64,000 nucleotides of DNA from Neisseria animalis (GTDB lineage Bacteria; Pseudomonadota; Gammaproteobacteria; Burkholderiales; Neisseriaceae): assembly GCF_900636515.1 (NCBI RefSeq), contig NZ_LR134287.1:124001-188000 (forward strand), written 5' to 3'. Both the position numbers and the translations under genes were made by a program. The notes beneath the pieces were generated by a model. It ran no database searches. It was given only the letters and a program-made list of their open reading frames with translations, and had not been told where the DNA came from. Shown here piece after piece: positions 47,987 to 63,827 of this stretch; position 1 is the first letter of the stretch, and the number at the start of each line of letters is the position of its first letter.

Positions 47987-48538
47987 ACAGCATTAAATAA
48001 GTAATAGAAATATCAGAAAGTGTTTTGTAACAGCATCGATAATACTTAGTAATCCGTTTGAAAAAAGGTTTGAGATTTCCAATTTCCGGATACCGATTTT
48101 CAGAAATCAAGCATCAGATATAAAAATAGGGCGCAACCCTTTCCCTTTTCTACGAAGAATATAGGGTGGGAACAGTAATTAAACAGTATTACTTGTAAAC
48201 GAATAAAGAATTCTTTCCGAGCCGGCAAAGTGCCCGGTACGGATAATTTTTAAAAAATATTGGTGAAATTCATATAATCAAGCCGTCTGCAAACTCCAAA
48301 ACGCAGACGGCCGGTTGGCAGAGGGAGTACAGTTTGTCATTTCGCCGCAAATTTCCCTCAATAAAATTTCCTTACCAAACAGATAGATGAGTATTTTCCC
48401 GATTTTATTTGTATTTTTAGGGTTGACTGGGGTGGTTTGGAGGGGTATAGTTCGGTTCTTCGCTGCTTCGGCGGTGAAAGCGAACTGTTTATTATAGCAG
48501 ATTTATTTGGAAGTTTTAAGCTGGTTGGTAAAAAACAT

Positions 48539-48588
48539 TTGACAAATAAAAACAAGCTGTAGTAAAATTCGAATTTAGCTCTTTAACA
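48539..48588 (+). promoter_or_regulatory. rRNA operon promoter and boxA
   Basis: TTGACA (48539-48544), 18-bp spacer, TAAAAT (48563-48568), with AT-rich sequence upstream that may act as an UP element. The antitermination boxA GCTCTTTAACA follows at 48578-48588. Mature 16S begins about 125 bp further on. Confidence 0.8.
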
Positions 48589-48711
48589 AACAGATTACCG
48601 ATAAGTGTGAGTGCGGAAAGCCTCACACTGCGACAAAAACAGACAAGATGTAGAAATTCTATATCCTGTCGGTTTCTTTGAAGCAGACCAGAAGTTATTA
48701 AGTTAGAGATT

Positions 48712-50255
<1,544 letters not shown>

Positions 50256-50356
50256 GAGAAAAGAAGAGGTTCTCCGCATTCACACTTATCGGTAAACTGT
50301 AGAAGATGCAAGAAGAAGAGCAACAATATTCGATAGGATATATTGCTCACGACCTT

Positions 50357-50433
<77 letters not shown>

Positions 50434-50443
50434 AACACATACT

Positions 50444-50519
50444 GGGGGCATAGCTCAGTTGGTAGAGCACCTGCTTTGCAAGCAGGGGGTCATCGGTTCG
50501 ATCCCGTTTGCCTCCACCA
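50444..50519 (+). tRNA. tRNA-Ala (TGC)
   Basis: Acceptor stem GGGGGCA/TGCCTCC with one G-T pair, encoded CCA, and anticodon TGC at 50477-50479. The rest of the spacer (50520-50891) holds a second boxA-like site (GATCTTTAACAAATTGG at about 50601) and no further gene. Confidence 0.98.
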
Positions 50520-50891
50520 AAAAGACTTCACAAATTAAAATAAGCTGCTATAATCGCCGCTCATTTTAATTTGCGAAGTCGGACAAAGTCCGCAAGCATC
50601 GATCTTTAACAAATTGGAAAGCCGAAATCAACAAACAAAGACAAAGTTGGTCGGATTGGATAGAGAACGGTTGCGACCGTTTAACATCTCTTTTAAGCAA
50701 AGCGCAAGCAAAGCTAAAAAGAAAAACAAACCGGCCACAGTATTTGGGTGATGATTGTATCGAGTTGTTCCCGAAACACAAAAGGCGGGAACAATACACA
50801 ACAAAGCAGTAAGCTTTATCAAAGTAAAAATCTCTAGTCCCTGTTCTAGTCAACGGAAGAGCGGATTAAGTCAGAGAGGTTCTTGAAATGA

Positions 50892-53785
<2,894 letters not shown>

Positions 53786-53904
53786 TCATTTGAAGAACTT
53801 CAGATGAAAGCTTACTGATAAGCGATACAACATTACCGAAGTTGATTAAAGAATAAATAAGTGCAGGAGACTGCATAACGGCTTAACCGATTTGTACAGT
53901 TTAA

Positions 53905-54019
53905 GTTTGGCGGCCATAGCGAGTTGGTCCCACGCCTTCCCATCCCGAACAGGACCGTGAAACGACTCAGCGCCGATGATAGTGTGGTTCTTCCATGTGA
54001 AAGTAGGTCACTGCCAAAC
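53905..54019 (+). rRNA. rrf: 5S ribosomal RNA
   Basis: About 115 nt. The terminal helix pairs GTTTGGC with GCCAAAC; the central CCCATCCCGAACAGGACCGTG is conserved. It lies 120 bp after 23S. Confidence 0.96.
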
Positions 54020-54030
54020 ACCCATTCCGA

Positions 54031-54058
54031 AGCCCCTGACATCATGTCGGGGGCTTTT
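54031..54058 (+). terminator. rRNA operon terminator
   Basis: AGCCCCTGACAT/ATGTCGGGGGCT stem followed by TTTT, 12 bp after 5S. Confidence 0.92.
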
Positions 54059-54246
54059 ACTTTGTTGCTTGCCGGGTAGCGGAGATATGGGGGAGGTATG
54101 GAGTATGGTGTTGCACAAGTCAGACAGAAGATTGCTGTGCTTCGGCAAAAGGCTTGAAGCACTTGGGGGCTTTATTTATGATGGGGTTGTAGGCGGTATC
54201 CGCTCGGATGCCGGGTTGACATCTTGATAACAGAAGGAGAAAGCTC

Positions 54247-54534
54247 ATGAAAAAATTCCTGTTCGGTGCGCTGGCTGCGTTGGCGGCAGGCTTGTCGTTG
54301 GCGGCGGTAAACATCAATACGGCCGCTCAGAGCGAGTTGGAGGCCCTGCCGGGCATCGGCCCTGCGAAAGCCAAAGCGATTGTGGCCTACCGTCAGCAGA
54401 ACGGCGGTTTCAAAACGACGGAAGAGCTGAAGAATGTGAAGGGTATCGGTGAGGGAATTTATGGCAAACTGAAGGCCGAGGTCACGGTGGCGCCGGTACA
54501 GAACAAACGTAAGGCCGTGCCGGCTAGCAAGTAG
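54247..54534 (+). CDS. comE: ComE-like competence DNA-binding protein
   Basis: 95 residues. A signal peptide (MKKFLFGALAALAAGLSLAA) precedes a helix-hairpin-helix domain of ComEA type: VNINTAAQSELEALPGIGPA and FKTTEELKNVKGIGEGIYGK. It binds incoming transforming DNA in the periplasm. In N. gonorrhoeae, comE is present in four copies, each beside an rRNA operon, and the position here directly after 5S matches that. The preceding GAAGGAGAAA is a strong ribosome binding site. Confidence 0.93.
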   Translation: MKKFLFGALAALAAGLSLAAVNINTAAQSELEALPGIGPAKAKAIVAYRQQNGGFKTTEELKNVKGIGEGIYGKLKAEVTVAPVQNKRKAVPASK

Positions 54535-54565
54535 GCTGAACGAAGAACCCGGAAAATCACCGGGG

Positions 54566-54607
54566 AAAAAGCCGTCTGTAAATCAACTATAGGTTTGCAG
54601 ACGGCTT
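54566..54607. terminator. Uptake-sequence hairpin after comE
   Basis: AAGCCGTCTG(T)AAA ... TTTGCAGACGGCTT: one arm has GTA and the other GCA after the core. Confidence 0.75.
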
Positions 54608-54665
54608 CGGTCGGTAGGGGGGTGTGTAAAATGTTACAAAATAAAAGTTTAATTGCCTTATTCTC

Positions 54666-54695
54666 TTGACTAAACCCTTGCTGAAAAACTATAAT
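54666..54695 (+). promoter_or_regulatory. Promoter of the str operon
   Basis: TTGACT, 18-bp spacer, TATAAT, about 55 bp before the rpsL start. Confidence 0.75.
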
Positions 54696-54750
54696 TTCGC
54701 TCTTGTCGGCATGGTGTCGGCAAGTATTTAACTCAACAGGACGAGAAAAT

Positions 54751-55122
54751 ATGCCTACTATTAACCAATTGGTACGCAAAGGCCGTCAAAAGCCTGTGTA
54801 CGTAAACAAAGTGCCTGCACTAGAAGCCTGCCCGCAAAAACGCGGCGTGTGCACCCGTGTGTATACCACTACTCCTAAAAAACCTAACTCTGCATTGCGT
54901 AAAGTATGTAAAGTTCGCCTGACTAATGGTTTTGAGGTGATTTCATACATCGGCGGTGAAGGTCACAACTTGCAAGAACATAGCGTAGTGCTGATTCGCG
55001 GCGGTCGTGTAAAAGACTTGCCGGGTGTGCGTTACCACACTGTACGCGGTTCTTTGGATACTGCCGGTGTTAAAGACCGTAAACAAGCCCGTTCTAAATA
55101 CGGTGCGAAGCGTCCTAAGTAA
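54751..55122 (+). CDS. rpsL: 30S ribosomal protein S12
   Basis: uS12 decoding-centre protein, 123 residues from the ATG at 54751; an in-frame upstream ATG adds unrelated residues. Lys43 ([14 protein letters not shown]) and the [10 protein letters not shown] loop are wild type, so no classic streptomycin-resistance change is seen. Confidence 0.97.
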   Translation: MPTINQLVRKGRQKPVYVNKVPALEACPQKRGVCTRVYTTTPKKPNSALRKVCKVRLTNGFEVISYIGGEGHNLQEHSVVLIRGGRVKDLPGVRYHTVRGSLDTAGVKDRKQARSKYGAKRPK

Positions 55123-55238
55123 TTCGGACTTCATTAGGCACGTCGGCCGCCTAGTTTGAAAAAACGGCCGAGTAAGTGAATGCTTGTTTGGGCATTCATG
55201 GGAATTGTCCCAACTGAATAGATTTAAAGGAAATTAAT

Positions 55239-55709
55239 ATGCCACGTCGTAGAGAAGTCCCTAAGCGCGATGTATTGCCGGATCCTAAGTTCGGTAGCGT
55301 TGAGCTGACTAAATTCATGAACGTATTGATGATTGACGGTAAAAAATCAGTTGCAGAGCGCATCGTTTACGGTGCTTTGGCTCAAATTGAGAAAAAAACC
55401 GGCAAAGTTGCCATCGAAGTATTTAACGAAGCTATTGCTAACGCCAAACCTATCGTGGAAGTGAAAAGCCGTCGTGTAGGTGGTGCAAACTACCAAGTTC
55501 CTGTTGAGGTTCGTCCTTCACGTCGCTTGGCTTTGGCAATGCGTTGGGTTCGCGATGCTGCTCGTAAGCGCGGTGAGAAATCTATGGATCTGCGTTTGGC
55601 GGGTGAGTTGATTGATGCGGCTGAAGGCCGCGGCGGTGCGTTGAAAAAACGTGAAGAAGTGCACCGTATGGCTGAGGCGAACAAAGCGTTCTCCCACTTC
55701 CGTTTCTAA
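55239..55709 (+). CDS. rpsG: 30S ribosomal protein S7
   Basis: uS7, 156 residues, starting [20 protein letters not shown]. It nucleates assembly of the 30S head and in other bacteria represses str operon translation. It lies 18 bp upstream of fusA. Confidence 0.97.
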   Translation: MPRRREVPKRDVLPDPKFGSVELTKFMNVLMIDGKKSVAERIVYGALAQIEKKTGKVAIEVFNEAIANAKPIVEVKSRRVGGANYQVPVEVRPSRRLALAMRWVRDAARKRGEKSMDLRLAGELIDAAEGRGGALKKREEVHRMAEANKAFSHFRF

Positions 55710-55727
55710 TTTTGAAAGGCTAATAAA

Positions 55728-57833
55728 ATGGCTCGTAAGACCCCAATCAGCCTGTACCGTAATATCGGTATTTCTGCGCATATTGACGCAGGTAAAACAA
55801 CCACGACTGAACGTATTTTGTTCTATACCGGCCTGACCCACAAGTTGGGTGAGGTGCATGATGGTGCGGCTACTACCGACTATATGGAGCAAGAGCAAGA
55901 GCGCGGTATTACCATTACTTCTGCTGCGGTAACTTCATACTGGTCTGGTATGGCTAAGCAGTTTAAAGAGCACCGCTTTAACATCATTGATACTCCGGGA
56001 CACGTGGACTTTACCGTAGAGGTGGAGCGTTCTATGCGTGTATTGGACGGTGCGGTGATGGTTTACTGTGCGGTGGGCGGTGTGCAACCTCAGTCTGAAA
56101 CCGTATGGCGTCAAGCCAATAAATACCAAGTACCTCGCTTGGCCTTTGTAAACAAAATGGACCGCCAAGGCGCAAACTTCTTCCGTGTAGTTGAGCAAAT
56201 GAAAACCCGTTTGCGCGCTAATCCTGTGCCTATCGTTATTCCGGTTGGTGCGGAAGATAATTTCGAAGGCGTTGTTGATTTGTTGAAAATGAAAGCCATC
56301 ATTTGGAACGAGGCCGATAAAGGCGTAACGTTTGAATATGGCGATATTCCTGCAGATTTGGTTGATACCGCCGAAGAATGGCGTCAAAACATGATTGAAG
56401 CTGCTGCTGAAGCTTCTGAGGAGCTGATGGATAAATACTTGGGTGGTGAGGAGCTGACTGAGGAAGAGATCATCGGTGCTTTGCGTCAGCGTACTTTGGC
56501 AGGTGAAATCCAGCCGATGTTGTGTGGCTCTGCATTTAAAAACAAAGGCGTACAACGTATGTTGGATGCGGTGGTTGAGTTGCTGCCGGCTCCTACCGAC
56601 ATTCCGCCGGTACAAGGTGTAAATCCTTCAACAGAAGAAGCAGACAGCCGCGAAGCGAGTGACGATGCTCCGTTTTCTGCGTTGGCATTCAAAATGTTGA
56701 ATGATAAATACGTTGGTAACTTGACCTTTATCCGTGTATATTCGGGTGTGGTTAAGTCCGGTGATACAGTAGTGAACTCTGTTAAAGGTTCTCGCGAGCG
56801 TATCGGCCGTTTGGTGCAAATGACTGCTGCAGACCGTACTGAAATTGAAGAAGTGCGTGCCGGTGATATTGCAGCGGCGATTGGCTTGAAAGATGTTGCC
56901 ACAGGTGAAACCTTGTGTGCCGAAGGTTCTCCGATTATTTTGGAACGTATGGAGTTCCCGGAGCCGGTAATTCACGTTGCTGTTGAGCCGAAAACCAAAG
57001 CCGACCAAGAAAAAATGGGTATTGCTCTGAACCGTTTGGCGAAAGAAGACCCATCTTTCCGTGTGCGTACTGATGAAGAATCCGGACAAACCATCATTTC
57101 CGGTATGGGTGAGTTGCACTTGGAAATCATTGTTGACCGTATGAAACGTGAGTTTGCGGTGGATGCTAATATTGGTGCTCCGCAAGTAGCTTACCGTGAA
57201 ACTATTCGTAAAGAAGTAGAGTCGGAATACAAACATGCCAAGCAGTCTGGTGGTAAGGGTCAGTACGGTCACGTTGTAATCAAGATGGAGCCAATGGAAC
57301 CGGGTGGCGAAGGCTACGAATTTATTGATGAAATTAAAGGTGGTGTAATTCCGCGTGAATTTATTCCGTCTGTCGATAAAGGTATTCGCGATACCTTGCC
57401 AAACGGTGTGGTAGCAGGCTTCCCTGTTGTGGATGTTCGCGTACGCTTGGTGTTTGGTTCTTCACACGATGTAGACTCTTCGCAATTGGCCTTTGAGCTG
57501 GCAGCTTCTCAAGCCTTTAAAGAAGGTATGCGTAAGGCATCTCCTGTTCTGCTTGAGCCGATTATGGCAGTTGAAGTGGAAACTCCGGAAGAGTATATGG
57601 GTGATGTAATGGGTGATTTGAACCGTCGCCGCGGCATCGTTTTGGGTATGGATGATGACGGCATTGGTGGTAAGAAAGTTCGTGCGGAAGTTCCGTTGGC
57701 AGAAATGTTCGGTTATTCTACCGACTTGCGTTCTGCTACCCAAGGTCGCGCTACCTACTCTATGGAGTTTAAGAAATATGCTGAAGCTCCTGCAAACGTT
57801 GCCGCTGCGGTAACTGAAGCCCGCAAAGGTTAA
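55728..57833 (+). CDS. fusA: Elongation factor G
   Basis: Translocation GTPase, 701 residues. G motifs [24 protein letters not shown] and NKMD are intact, and domains II-V are complete. The start is preceded by GAAAGG. Confidence 0.97.
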   Translation: MARKTPISLYRNIGISAHIDAGKTTTTERILFYTGLTHKLGEVHDGAATTDYMEQEQERGITITSAAVTSYWSGMAKQFKEHRFNIIDTPGHVDFTVEVERSMRVLDGAVMVYCAVGGVQPQSETVWRQANKYQVPRLAFVNKMDRQGANFFRVVEQMKTRLRANPVPIVIPVGAEDNFEGVVDLLKMKAIIWNEADKGVTFEYGDIPADLVDTAEEWRQNMIEAAAEASEELMDKYLGGEELTEEEIIGALRQRTLAGEIQPMLCGSAFKNKGVQRMLDAVVELLPAPTDIPPVQGVNPSTEEADSREASDDAPFSALAFKMLNDKYVGNLTFIRVYSGVVKSGDTVVNSVKGSRERIGRLVQMTAADRTEIEEVRAGDIAAAIGLKDVATGETLCAEGSPIILERMEFPEPVIHVAVEPKTKADQEKMGIALNRLAKEDPSFRVRTDEESGQTIISGMGELHLEIIVDRMKREFAVDANIGAPQVAYRETIRKEVESEYKHAKQSGGKGQYGHVVIKMEPMEPGGEGYEFIDEIKGGVIPREFIPSVDKGIRDTLPNGVVAGFPVVDVRVRLVFGSSHDVDSSQLAFELAASQAFKEGMRKASPVLLEPIMAVEVETPEEYMGDVMGDLNRRRGIVLGMDDDGIGGKKVRAEVPLAEMFGYSTDLRSATQGRATYSMEFKKYAEAPANVAAAVTEARKG

Positions 57834-57844
57834 TATGGCAGTCA

Positions 57845-57885
57845 GGCCGTCTGTAAATTGACTGAAAAATGTTGCAGACGGCTTA
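57845..57885. terminator. Imperfect uptake-sequence hairpin between fusA and tuf
   Basis: GGCCGTCTGTAAA ... GTTGCAGACGGCTTA. There is no strong T-tract, so partial termination or no effect is likely within this operon. Confidence 0.55.
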
Positions 57886-57936
57886 TATGCTGATTATTTG
57901 TTCTTTAATTGATCTTTAATGAAAAGGAATTAGCTC

Positions 57937-59121
57937 ATGGCTAAGGAAAAATTTGAACGTAGCAAACCGCACGTAAACGTTGGCACCATCGGTCACGTTG
58001 ACCATGGTAAAACCACTCTGACTGCTGCGTTGACTACCATTCTGTCTAAAAAATTCGGTGGCGCTGCCAAAGCATACGACCAAATCGACAACGCTCCTGA
58101 AGAAAAAGCCCGTGGTATTACCATTAATACCTCACACGTAGAATACGAAACCGAAACCCGCCACTACGCACACGTAGACTGCCCGGGTCACGCCGACTAC
58201 GTTAAAAACATGATTACCGGTGCCGCTCAAATGGACGGTGCAATTTTGGTTGTATCCGCAGCCGACGGTCCTATGCCTCAAACCCGCGAGCACATCCTGT
58301 TGGCCCGTCAAGTAGGTGTACCGTACATTCTCGTATTCATGAACAAATGCGACATGGTTGACGATGCCGAACTGCTGGAACTGGTAGAGATGGAAATCCG
58401 CGACCTGTTGAGCAGCTACGACTTCCCGGGTGACGACTGCCCGATCGTACAAGGTTCTGCCTTGAAAGCCTTGGAAGGTGATGCAGCATTCGAAGCTAAA
58501 ATTTTCGAACTGGCTGATGCACTGGACAGCTACATCCCTGCTCCTGAGCGTGCCGTTGACAAACCGTTCCTGTTGCCGATTGAAGACGTATTCTCAATCT
58601 CCGGCCGCGGTACTGTAGTAACCGGTCGTGTAGAGCGTGGTATCATCCATGTTGGCGACGAGATTGAAATCGTTGGTTTGAAAGAAACCCAAAAAACCAC
58701 TTGTACCGGCGTAGAAATGTTCCGCAAACTGCTGGACGAAGGTCAAGCAGGTGATAACGTAGGCGTACTGCTGCGCGGTACCAAACGTGAAGAAGTAGAG
58801 CGCGGTCAAGTATTGGCCAAACCGGGTACCATTACCCCGCACACCAAGTTCGAAGCAGAAGTATACGTACTGAGCAAAGAAGAAGGTGGCCGTCATACTC
58901 CGTTCTTCGCAAACTACCGTCCGCAATTCTACTTCCGTACGACTGACGTTACCGGTGCGGTAACTCTGTCTGAAGGTGTAGAAATGGTAATGCCGGGTGA
59001 AAACGTGAAAATCACCGTTGAACTGATTGCACCGATTGCAATGGAAAACGGTCTGCGTTTTGCGATTCGCGAAGGTGGTCGTACCGTGGGTGCCGGTGTG
59101 GTATCTAACGTTATCGCTTAA
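57937..59121 (+). CDS. tuf: Elongation factor Tu, copy 2
   Basis: 394 residues, the same protein as the copy at 6743, here in the tufA-type place after fusA. Near-identity of the two genes stops at the start and stop codons: the flanks share nothing beyond a few bases. Separate leaders allow different control of the two copies. Confidence 0.98.
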   Translation: MAKEKFERSKPHVNVGTIGHVDHGKTTLTAALTTILSKKFGGAAKAYDQIDNAPEEKARGITINTSHVEYETETRHYAHVDCPGHADYVKNMITGAAQMDGAILVVSAADGPMPQTREHILLARQVGVPYILVFMNKCDMVDDAELLELVEMEIRDLLSSYDFPGDDCPIVQGSALKALEGDAAFEAKIFELADALDSYIPAPERAVDKPFLLPIEDVFSISGRGTVVTGRVERGIIHVGDEIEIVGLKETQKTTCTGVEMFRKLLDEGQAGDNVGVLLRGTKREEVERGQVLAKPGTITPHTKFEAEVYVLSKEEGGRHTPFFANYRPQFYFRTTDVTGAVTLSEGVEMVMPGENVKITVELIAPIAMENGLRFAIREGGRTVGAGVVSNVIA

Positions 59122-59137
59122 GTAAAGGATATAGATA

Positions 59138-59449
59138 ATGGCAAATCAAAAAATCCGTATCCGTTTGAAAGCTTATGATTATAGCTTGATTGACCGTTCT
59201 GCTCAGGAAATTGTGGAAACTGCGAAACGCACCGGTGCCGTAGTAAAAGGCCCGATTCCGTTGCCAACTAAGATTGAACGCTTTAATATTTTGCGCTCGC
59301 CTCACGTGAACAAAACTTCCCGTGAGCAGTTGGAAATCCGTACTCACCTGCGTTTGATGGATATTGTTGATTGGACTGATAAAACAACTGATGCATTGAT
59401 GAAGCTGGATTTGCCGGCCGGTGTGGATGTTGAAATTAAAGTTCAATAA
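59138..59449 (+). CDS. rpsJ: 30S ribosomal protein S10
   Basis: uS10, 103 residues ([21 protein letters not shown]). It also works as NusE in antitermination. It is 16 bp after tuf and separated by about 240 bp from rplC, so it belongs to the tuf transcript. Confidence 0.97.
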   Translation: MANQKIRIRLKAYDYSLIDRSAQEIVETAKRTGAVVKGPIPLPTKIERFNILRSPHVNKTSREQLEIRTHLRLMDIVDWTDKTTDALMKLDLPAGVDVEIKVQ

Positions 59450-59464
59450 TCATTATCGAATAAA

Positions 59465-59494
59465 AGCCAAGCAGTTGTCTGTTTGGCTTTTTTA
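59465..59494 (+). terminator. Terminator after rpsJ
   Basis: AAGCCAAGCAG ... CTGTTTGGCTT (one mismatch) followed by TTTTT. Another single inverted uptake sequence follows at about 59531. Confidence 0.75.
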
Positions 59495-59566
59495 TTGCGT
59501 TAGGTCATCTGAAATGTAGGTGTCGTTGTTTTCAGACGGCTTTATTATGAAAACGCTAAGTTTTTA

Positions 59567-59596
59567 TTGATATTTTTTTCAATAGTGCAGTATAAT
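59567..59596 (+). promoter_or_regulatory. Promoter of the rplC-led ribosomal protein operon
   Basis: TTGATA, 18-bp spacer, TATAAT, leaving a leader of about 85 nt before rplC. It shows that rplC is transcribed separately from rpsJ. Confidence 0.75.
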
Positions 59597-59686
59597 GGCG
59601 GACTTAGTACATTTGTGCTAAGTTTTTATCTTTGTCCAAAGGTGGGCCAATCGTAGCCTGCCCCTTTAATTAAAAGGAAAATAATC

Positions 59687-60331
59687 ATGACTTTAGGTCT
59701 GGTTGGGCGCAAAGTTGGTATGACTCGCGTGTTCGACGAGCAGGGTGTTTCTGTTCCGGTAACCGTGTTGGATATGTCTGCTAACCGCGTTACACAAATC
59801 AAATCCAAAGATACTGACGGCTATGCTGCCGTACAAGTTACCTTTGGTCAGAAAAAAGTAAACCGTGTGAATAAAACCGAAGCTGGTCACTTTGCAAAAG
59901 CAGGTGTTGAGGCTGGTCGTGGTTTGGTTGAGTTTGCTTTGACTGAAGAACAATTGGCTGAATTGAAGGCTGGTGACGAGATTACTGTTGCGATGTTCGA
60001 AGCAGGTCAATTGGTGGATGTAACCGGTACCTCTAAGGGTAAAGGTTTCTCCGGTACTATTAAGCGTCATAATTTTGGTTCTCAGCGTACTTCTCATGGT
60101 AACTCGCGCTCTCACCGTGTGCCGGGTTCTATCGGTATGGCTCAAGATCCGGGTCGAGTTTTCCCGGGTAAGCGTATGGCGGGTCAATATGGTAATACCA
60201 AGGCAACCGTCCAAAATCTGGAAGTTGTACGTGTGGATGCCGAGCGTCAGTTGCTGCTTGTGAAAGGTGCTGTTCCTGGTTCTGTGAATAGCGATGTTGT
60301 AGTACGTCCGGGCGTGAAAGTAGGTGCGTAA
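59687..60331 (+). CDS. rplC: 50S ribosomal protein L3
   Basis: uL3, 214 residues, with the methylated-Gln loop region ([23 protein letters not shown]). The stop overlaps the rplD start (TAATG). Confidence 0.97.
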   Translation: MTLGLVGRKVGMTRVFDEQGVSVPVTVLDMSANRVTQIKSKDTDGYAAVQVTFGQKKVNRVNKTEAGHFAKAGVEAGRGLVEFALTEEQLAELKAGDEITVAMFEAGQLVDVTGTSKGKGFSGTIKRHNFGSQRTSHGNSRSHRVPGSIGMAQDPGRVFPGKRMAGQYGNTKATVQNLEVVRVDAERQLLLVKGAVPGSVNSDVVVRPGVKVGA

Positions 60332-60951
60332 TGGAATTGAAAGTAATTGACGCTAAAGGACAGGTTTCCGGCAGCTTGGCTGTTTCTGATGCTCTGTTCG
60401 CTCGTGAATACAATGAAGCATTGGTACATCAGCTGATTACTGCTTTCTTGGCAAATGCTCGTTCTGGTAACCGTGCTCAAAAAACTCGTGCAGAAGTAAA
60501 CCATTCTACTAAAAAGCCATGGCGCCAAAAAGGTACCGGTCGTGCCCGTTCCGGTATGACTTCTTCTCCGCTGTGGCGTAAAGGTGGTCGTGCATTCCCG
60601 AACAAACCTGATGAAAACTTCACTCAAAAAGTGAATCGTAAAATGTACCGCGCAGGCATGGCTTCTATCTTGTCTCAGTTGGTGCGTGACGAGCGTCTGT
60701 TTGCTATTGAGGCGTTGACTGCTGAAACTCCAAAAACCAAAGTTTTTGCGGAACAAGTGAAAAATTTGGGTTTGGAGCAGGTGCTGTTTGTAACCAAGCA
60801 GTTGGACGAGAATGTTTATTTGGCTTCACGCAACTTGCCGAATGTACTGGTTTTGGAAGCTCAACAAGTTGATCCATACAGCTTGTTGCGTTACAAAAAA
60901 GTCATCATCACTAAAGATGCAGTTGCACAATTAGAGGAGCAATGGGTATGA
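60331..60951 (+). CDS. rplD: 50S ribosomal protein L4
   Basis: uL4, 206 residues. The tunnel-lining loop is intact ([19 protein letters not shown]). In E. coli L4 represses the S10 operon; here rpsJ lies outside this transcript. It overlaps rplW by 4 bp. Confidence 0.97.
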   Translation: MELKVIDAKGQVSGSLAVSDALFAREYNEALVHQLITAFLANARSGNRAQKTRAEVNHSTKKPWRQKGTGRARSGMTSSPLWRKGGRAFPNKPDENFTQKVNRKMYRAGMASILSQLVRDERLFAIEALTAETPKTKVFAEQVKNLGLEQVLFVTKQLDENVYLASRNLPNVLVLEAQQVDPYSLLRYKKVIITKDAVAQLEEQWV

Positions 60952-61256
60952 ATCAACAACGTTTGACTCAAGTGATTTTGGCACCTATCGTTTCTGAAAA
61001 AAGCAACGTATTGGCTGAAAAACGCAATCAAATGACGTTTAAAGTAGCTGCCAATGCAACTAAAACCGAAATTAAGGCTGCTGTTGAGCTGTTGTTCGGT
61101 GTTCAAGTTGCCGCAGTAACTACCGTTACCATTAAAGGTAAAACCAAACGTTTTGGTCGCACTTTGGGCCGTCGCAGCGATGTTAAAAAGGCTTATGTGA
61201 GCTTGGCTGCCGGTCAAGAGTTGGATTTGGAAGCCGCTGCTGCAGCTGCAGAATAA
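60948..61256 (+). CDS. rplW: 50S ribosomal protein L23
   Basis: uL23 at the tunnel exit, 102 residues from the ATG at 60948, which overlaps the rplD stop (ATGA) with GAGGAG 9 bp upstream. The ATG at 60942 is too close to that site. Confidence 0.95.
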   Translation: MNQQRLTQVILAPIVSEKSNVLAEKRNQMTFKVAANATKTEIKAAVELLFGVQVAAVTTVTIKGKTKRFGRTLGRRSDVKKAYVSLAAGQELDLEAAAAAAE

Positions 61257-61269
61257 GGAATAAGTTAAA

Positions 61270-62103
61270 ATGGCAATCGTTAAAATGAAGCCAACCTCTG
61301 CAGGTCGTCGCGGCATGGTTCGCGTTGTTGCAGAAGGTTTGCACAAAGGTGCACCTTATGCACCTCTGGTTGAAAAGAAAAACTCTACTGCCGGTCGTAA
61401 CCATAATGGTCACATTACCACTCGTCATAAGGGTGGCGGTCATAAACACCATTACCGCGTTGTAGATTTCAAACGTAACAAAGACGGTATCCCTGCAAAA
61501 GTTGAGCGTATCGAGTACGATCCTAACCGTACTGCATTCATTGCATTGCTGTGTTATGCAGACGGCGAACGTCGTTATATTATTGCTCCGCGTGGTGTTC
61601 AAGCCGGTGCTGTATTGGTATCAGGTGCGGAAGCTGCGATTAAAGTAGGTAATACCCTGCCTATCCGCAACATTCCGGTAGGTACGACTATCCACTGTAT
61701 CGAAATGAAGCCGGGTAAGGGTGCGCAAATCGCTCGTTCAGCCGGTGCTTCTGCGGTATTATTGGCTAAAGAAGGTATTTACGCTCAAGTGCGTCTGCGT
61801 TCTGGTGAGGTGCGTAAAATCCATGTGGATTGTCGTGCAACCATCGGTGAAGTTGGTAACGAAGAGCAAAGCCTGAAAAAAATCGGTAAAGCTGGTGCAA
61901 ACCGTTGGCGTGGTATTCGTCCGACCGTTCGTGGTGTCGTAATGAACCCTGTTGATCACCCGCATGGTGGTGGTGAAGGCCGTACCGGTGAGGCTCGCGA
62001 ACCGGTTAGCCCATGGGGTACTCCTGCTAAAGGTTACCGCACTCGTAATAACAAACGCACGGATAACATGATTGTTCGTCGTCGTTACTCAAATAAAGGT
62101 TAA
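61270..62103 (+). CDS. rplB: 50S ribosomal protein L2
   Basis: uL2, 277 residues, with the conserved [11 protein letters not shown] segment near the peptidyl-transferase centre. Confidence 0.97.
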
Positions 62104-62108
62104 TTAAT

Positions 62109-62387
62109 ATGGCTCGTTCATTGAAAAAAGGCCCATATGTAGACCTGCATTTGCTGAAAAAAGTAGATGCTGCTCGTGCAAGCAACGATAAGCGTCCAAT
62201 TAAAACTTGGTCGCGTCGTTCTACCATTTTGCCTGATTTTATCGGTTTGACTATCGCTGTACACAATGGCCGCACTCACGTGCCTGTATTTATCAGCGAT
62301 AACATGGTCGGTCATAAATTGGGTGAGTTCTCATTGACCCGTACCTTTAAAGGCCATTTGGCTGATAAAAAGGCTAAAAAGAAATAA
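62109..62387 (+). CDS. rpsS: 30S ribosomal protein S19
   Basis: uS19, 92 residues ([20 protein letters not shown]), 5 bp after rplB. Confidence 0.97.
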
Positions 62388-62395
62388 GGTGAATC

Positions 62396-62725
62396 ATGAG
62401 AGTAAGTGCACAACATAAAAATGCCCGTATCTCAGCTCAAAAAGCTCGCTTAGTGGCTGATTTAATTCGTGGTAAAGACGTTGCCCAAGCTTTGAACATC
62501 TTGGCATTCAGCCCGAAAAAAGGTGCCGAGTTGATTAAAAAAGTACTGGAATCAGCAATTGCGAATGCCGAGCACAATAACGGTGCCGACATCGATGAGC
62601 TGAAAGTGGTAACTATCTTCGTTGACAAAGGTCCTAGCTTGAAACGTTTTCAAGCTCGTGCCAAAGGTCGCGGTAACCGCATTGAAAAACAAACTTGTCA
62701 TATTAATGTGACAGTGGGCAACTAA
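62396..62725 (+). CDS. rplV: 50S ribosomal protein L22
   Basis: uL22, 109 residues. The hairpin that lines the exit tunnel ([18 protein letters not shown]) is intact, with no macrolide-resistance insertion visible. Confidence 0.97.
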   Translation: MRVSAQHKNARISAQKARLVADLIRGKDVAQALNILAFSPKKGAELIKKVLESAIANAEHNNGADIDELKVVTIFVDKGPSLKRFQARAKGRGNRIEKQTCHINVTVGN

Positions 62726-62734
62726 GGAAAAGCT

Positions 62735-63427
62735 ATGGGACAAAAGATTAACCCTACAGGCTTTCGCCTGGCGGTAACTAAAGACTGGTCTTCAAAATGG
62801 TTTGCTAAAAGCAACGAATTTTCAACTGTATTGAAGCAAGATATCGATGTTCGTAACTACCTCCGTACCCGTTTGGCAAATGCCTCTGTTGGTCGTGTAG
62901 TGATTGAGCGTCCTGCTAAATCGGCTCGTATTACCATTCACTCTGCTCGTCCGGGTGTTGTAATCGGTAAAAAAGGTGAGGATATCGAAATTTTGAAACG
63001 TGATCTGCAAGCTCTGATGGGTGTGCCGGTACACGTTAATATCGAAGAAATCCGCAAGCCTGAACTGGATGCGCAAATTATTGCAGACGGCATTGCACAA
63101 CAATTGGAAAAACGTGTCCAATTTCGTCGTGCTATGAAACGTTCTATGCAGAATGCAATGCGTGCCGGTGCCAAAGGTATCAAAATTATGACTTCAGGTC
63201 GTCTGAACGGTGCTGACATTGCGCGTAGCGAATGGTACCGTGAAGGCCGTGTGCCGCTGCATACTCTGCGTGCAAACGTAGATTATGCAACCAGCGAGGC
63301 TCACACTACTTACGGTGTATTGGGTCTGAAAGTTTGGGTTTACACTGAAGGTGATGTAAAATCTTCTGCTAAACCTGAAGAGAAGAAACAAAGAAAGGCA
63401 GGTGGTCGTCATGCTGCAGCCAACTAG
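62735..63427 (+). CDS. rpsC: 30S ribosomal protein S3
   Basis: uS3, 230 residues, with KH domain motif [13 protein letters not shown]. Its 3' end overlaps rplP by 17 bp. Confidence 0.97.
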   Translation: MGQKINPTGFRLAVTKDWSSKWFAKSNEFSTVLKQDIDVRNYLRTRLANASVGRVVIERPAKSARITIHSARPGVVIGKKGEDIEILKRDLQALMGVPVHVNIEEIRKPELDAQIIADGIAQQLEKRVQFRRAMKRSMQNAMRAGAKGIKIMTSGRLNGADIARSEWYREGRVPLHTLRANVDYATSEAHTTYGVLGLKVWVYTEGDVKSSAKPEEKKQRKAGGRHAAAN

Positions 63428-63827
63428 ACTGAAATACCGCAAACAGCATAAAGGCCGTAATACCGGTATCGCTACCCGTGGTAATAAAGTAAGTTTCGGC
63501 GAATACGGTTTGAAAGCTGTTGGTCGCGGTCGTTTGACTGCTCGCCAAATCGAAGCTGCCCGCCGTACCATGACTCGTCACATTAAACGTGGCGGTCGCA
63601 TTTGGATTCGTGTATTCCCGGACAAACCGATTACCGAAAAACCTATCCAGGTTCGTATGGGTGGCGGTAAAGGTAATGTGGAATACTACGTTGCTGAAAT
63701 TAAACCGGGCAAAGTATTGTATGAAATGGATGGTGTGCCAGAAGCATTGGCTCGAGAAGCCTTTGAATTGGCTGCTGCTAAATTGCCAGTTCCTACAACC
63801 TTTGTAGTAAGACAGGTAGGTCAATAA
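63411..63827 (+). CDS. rplP: 50S ribosomal protein L16
   Basis: uL16, 138 residues from [15 protein letters not shown]; the ATG at 63411 has AGGTGG upstream and overlaps rpsC. An ATG at 63402 would add three residues. The stop overlaps the rpmC start (TAATG). Confidence 0.96.
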   Translation: MLQPTRLKYRKQHKGRNTGIATRGNKVSFGEYGLKAVGRGRLTARQIEAARRTMTRHIKRGGRIWIRVFPDKPITEKPIQVRMGGGKGNVEYYVAEIKPGKVLYEMDGVPEALAREAFELAAAKLPVPTTFVVRQVGQ

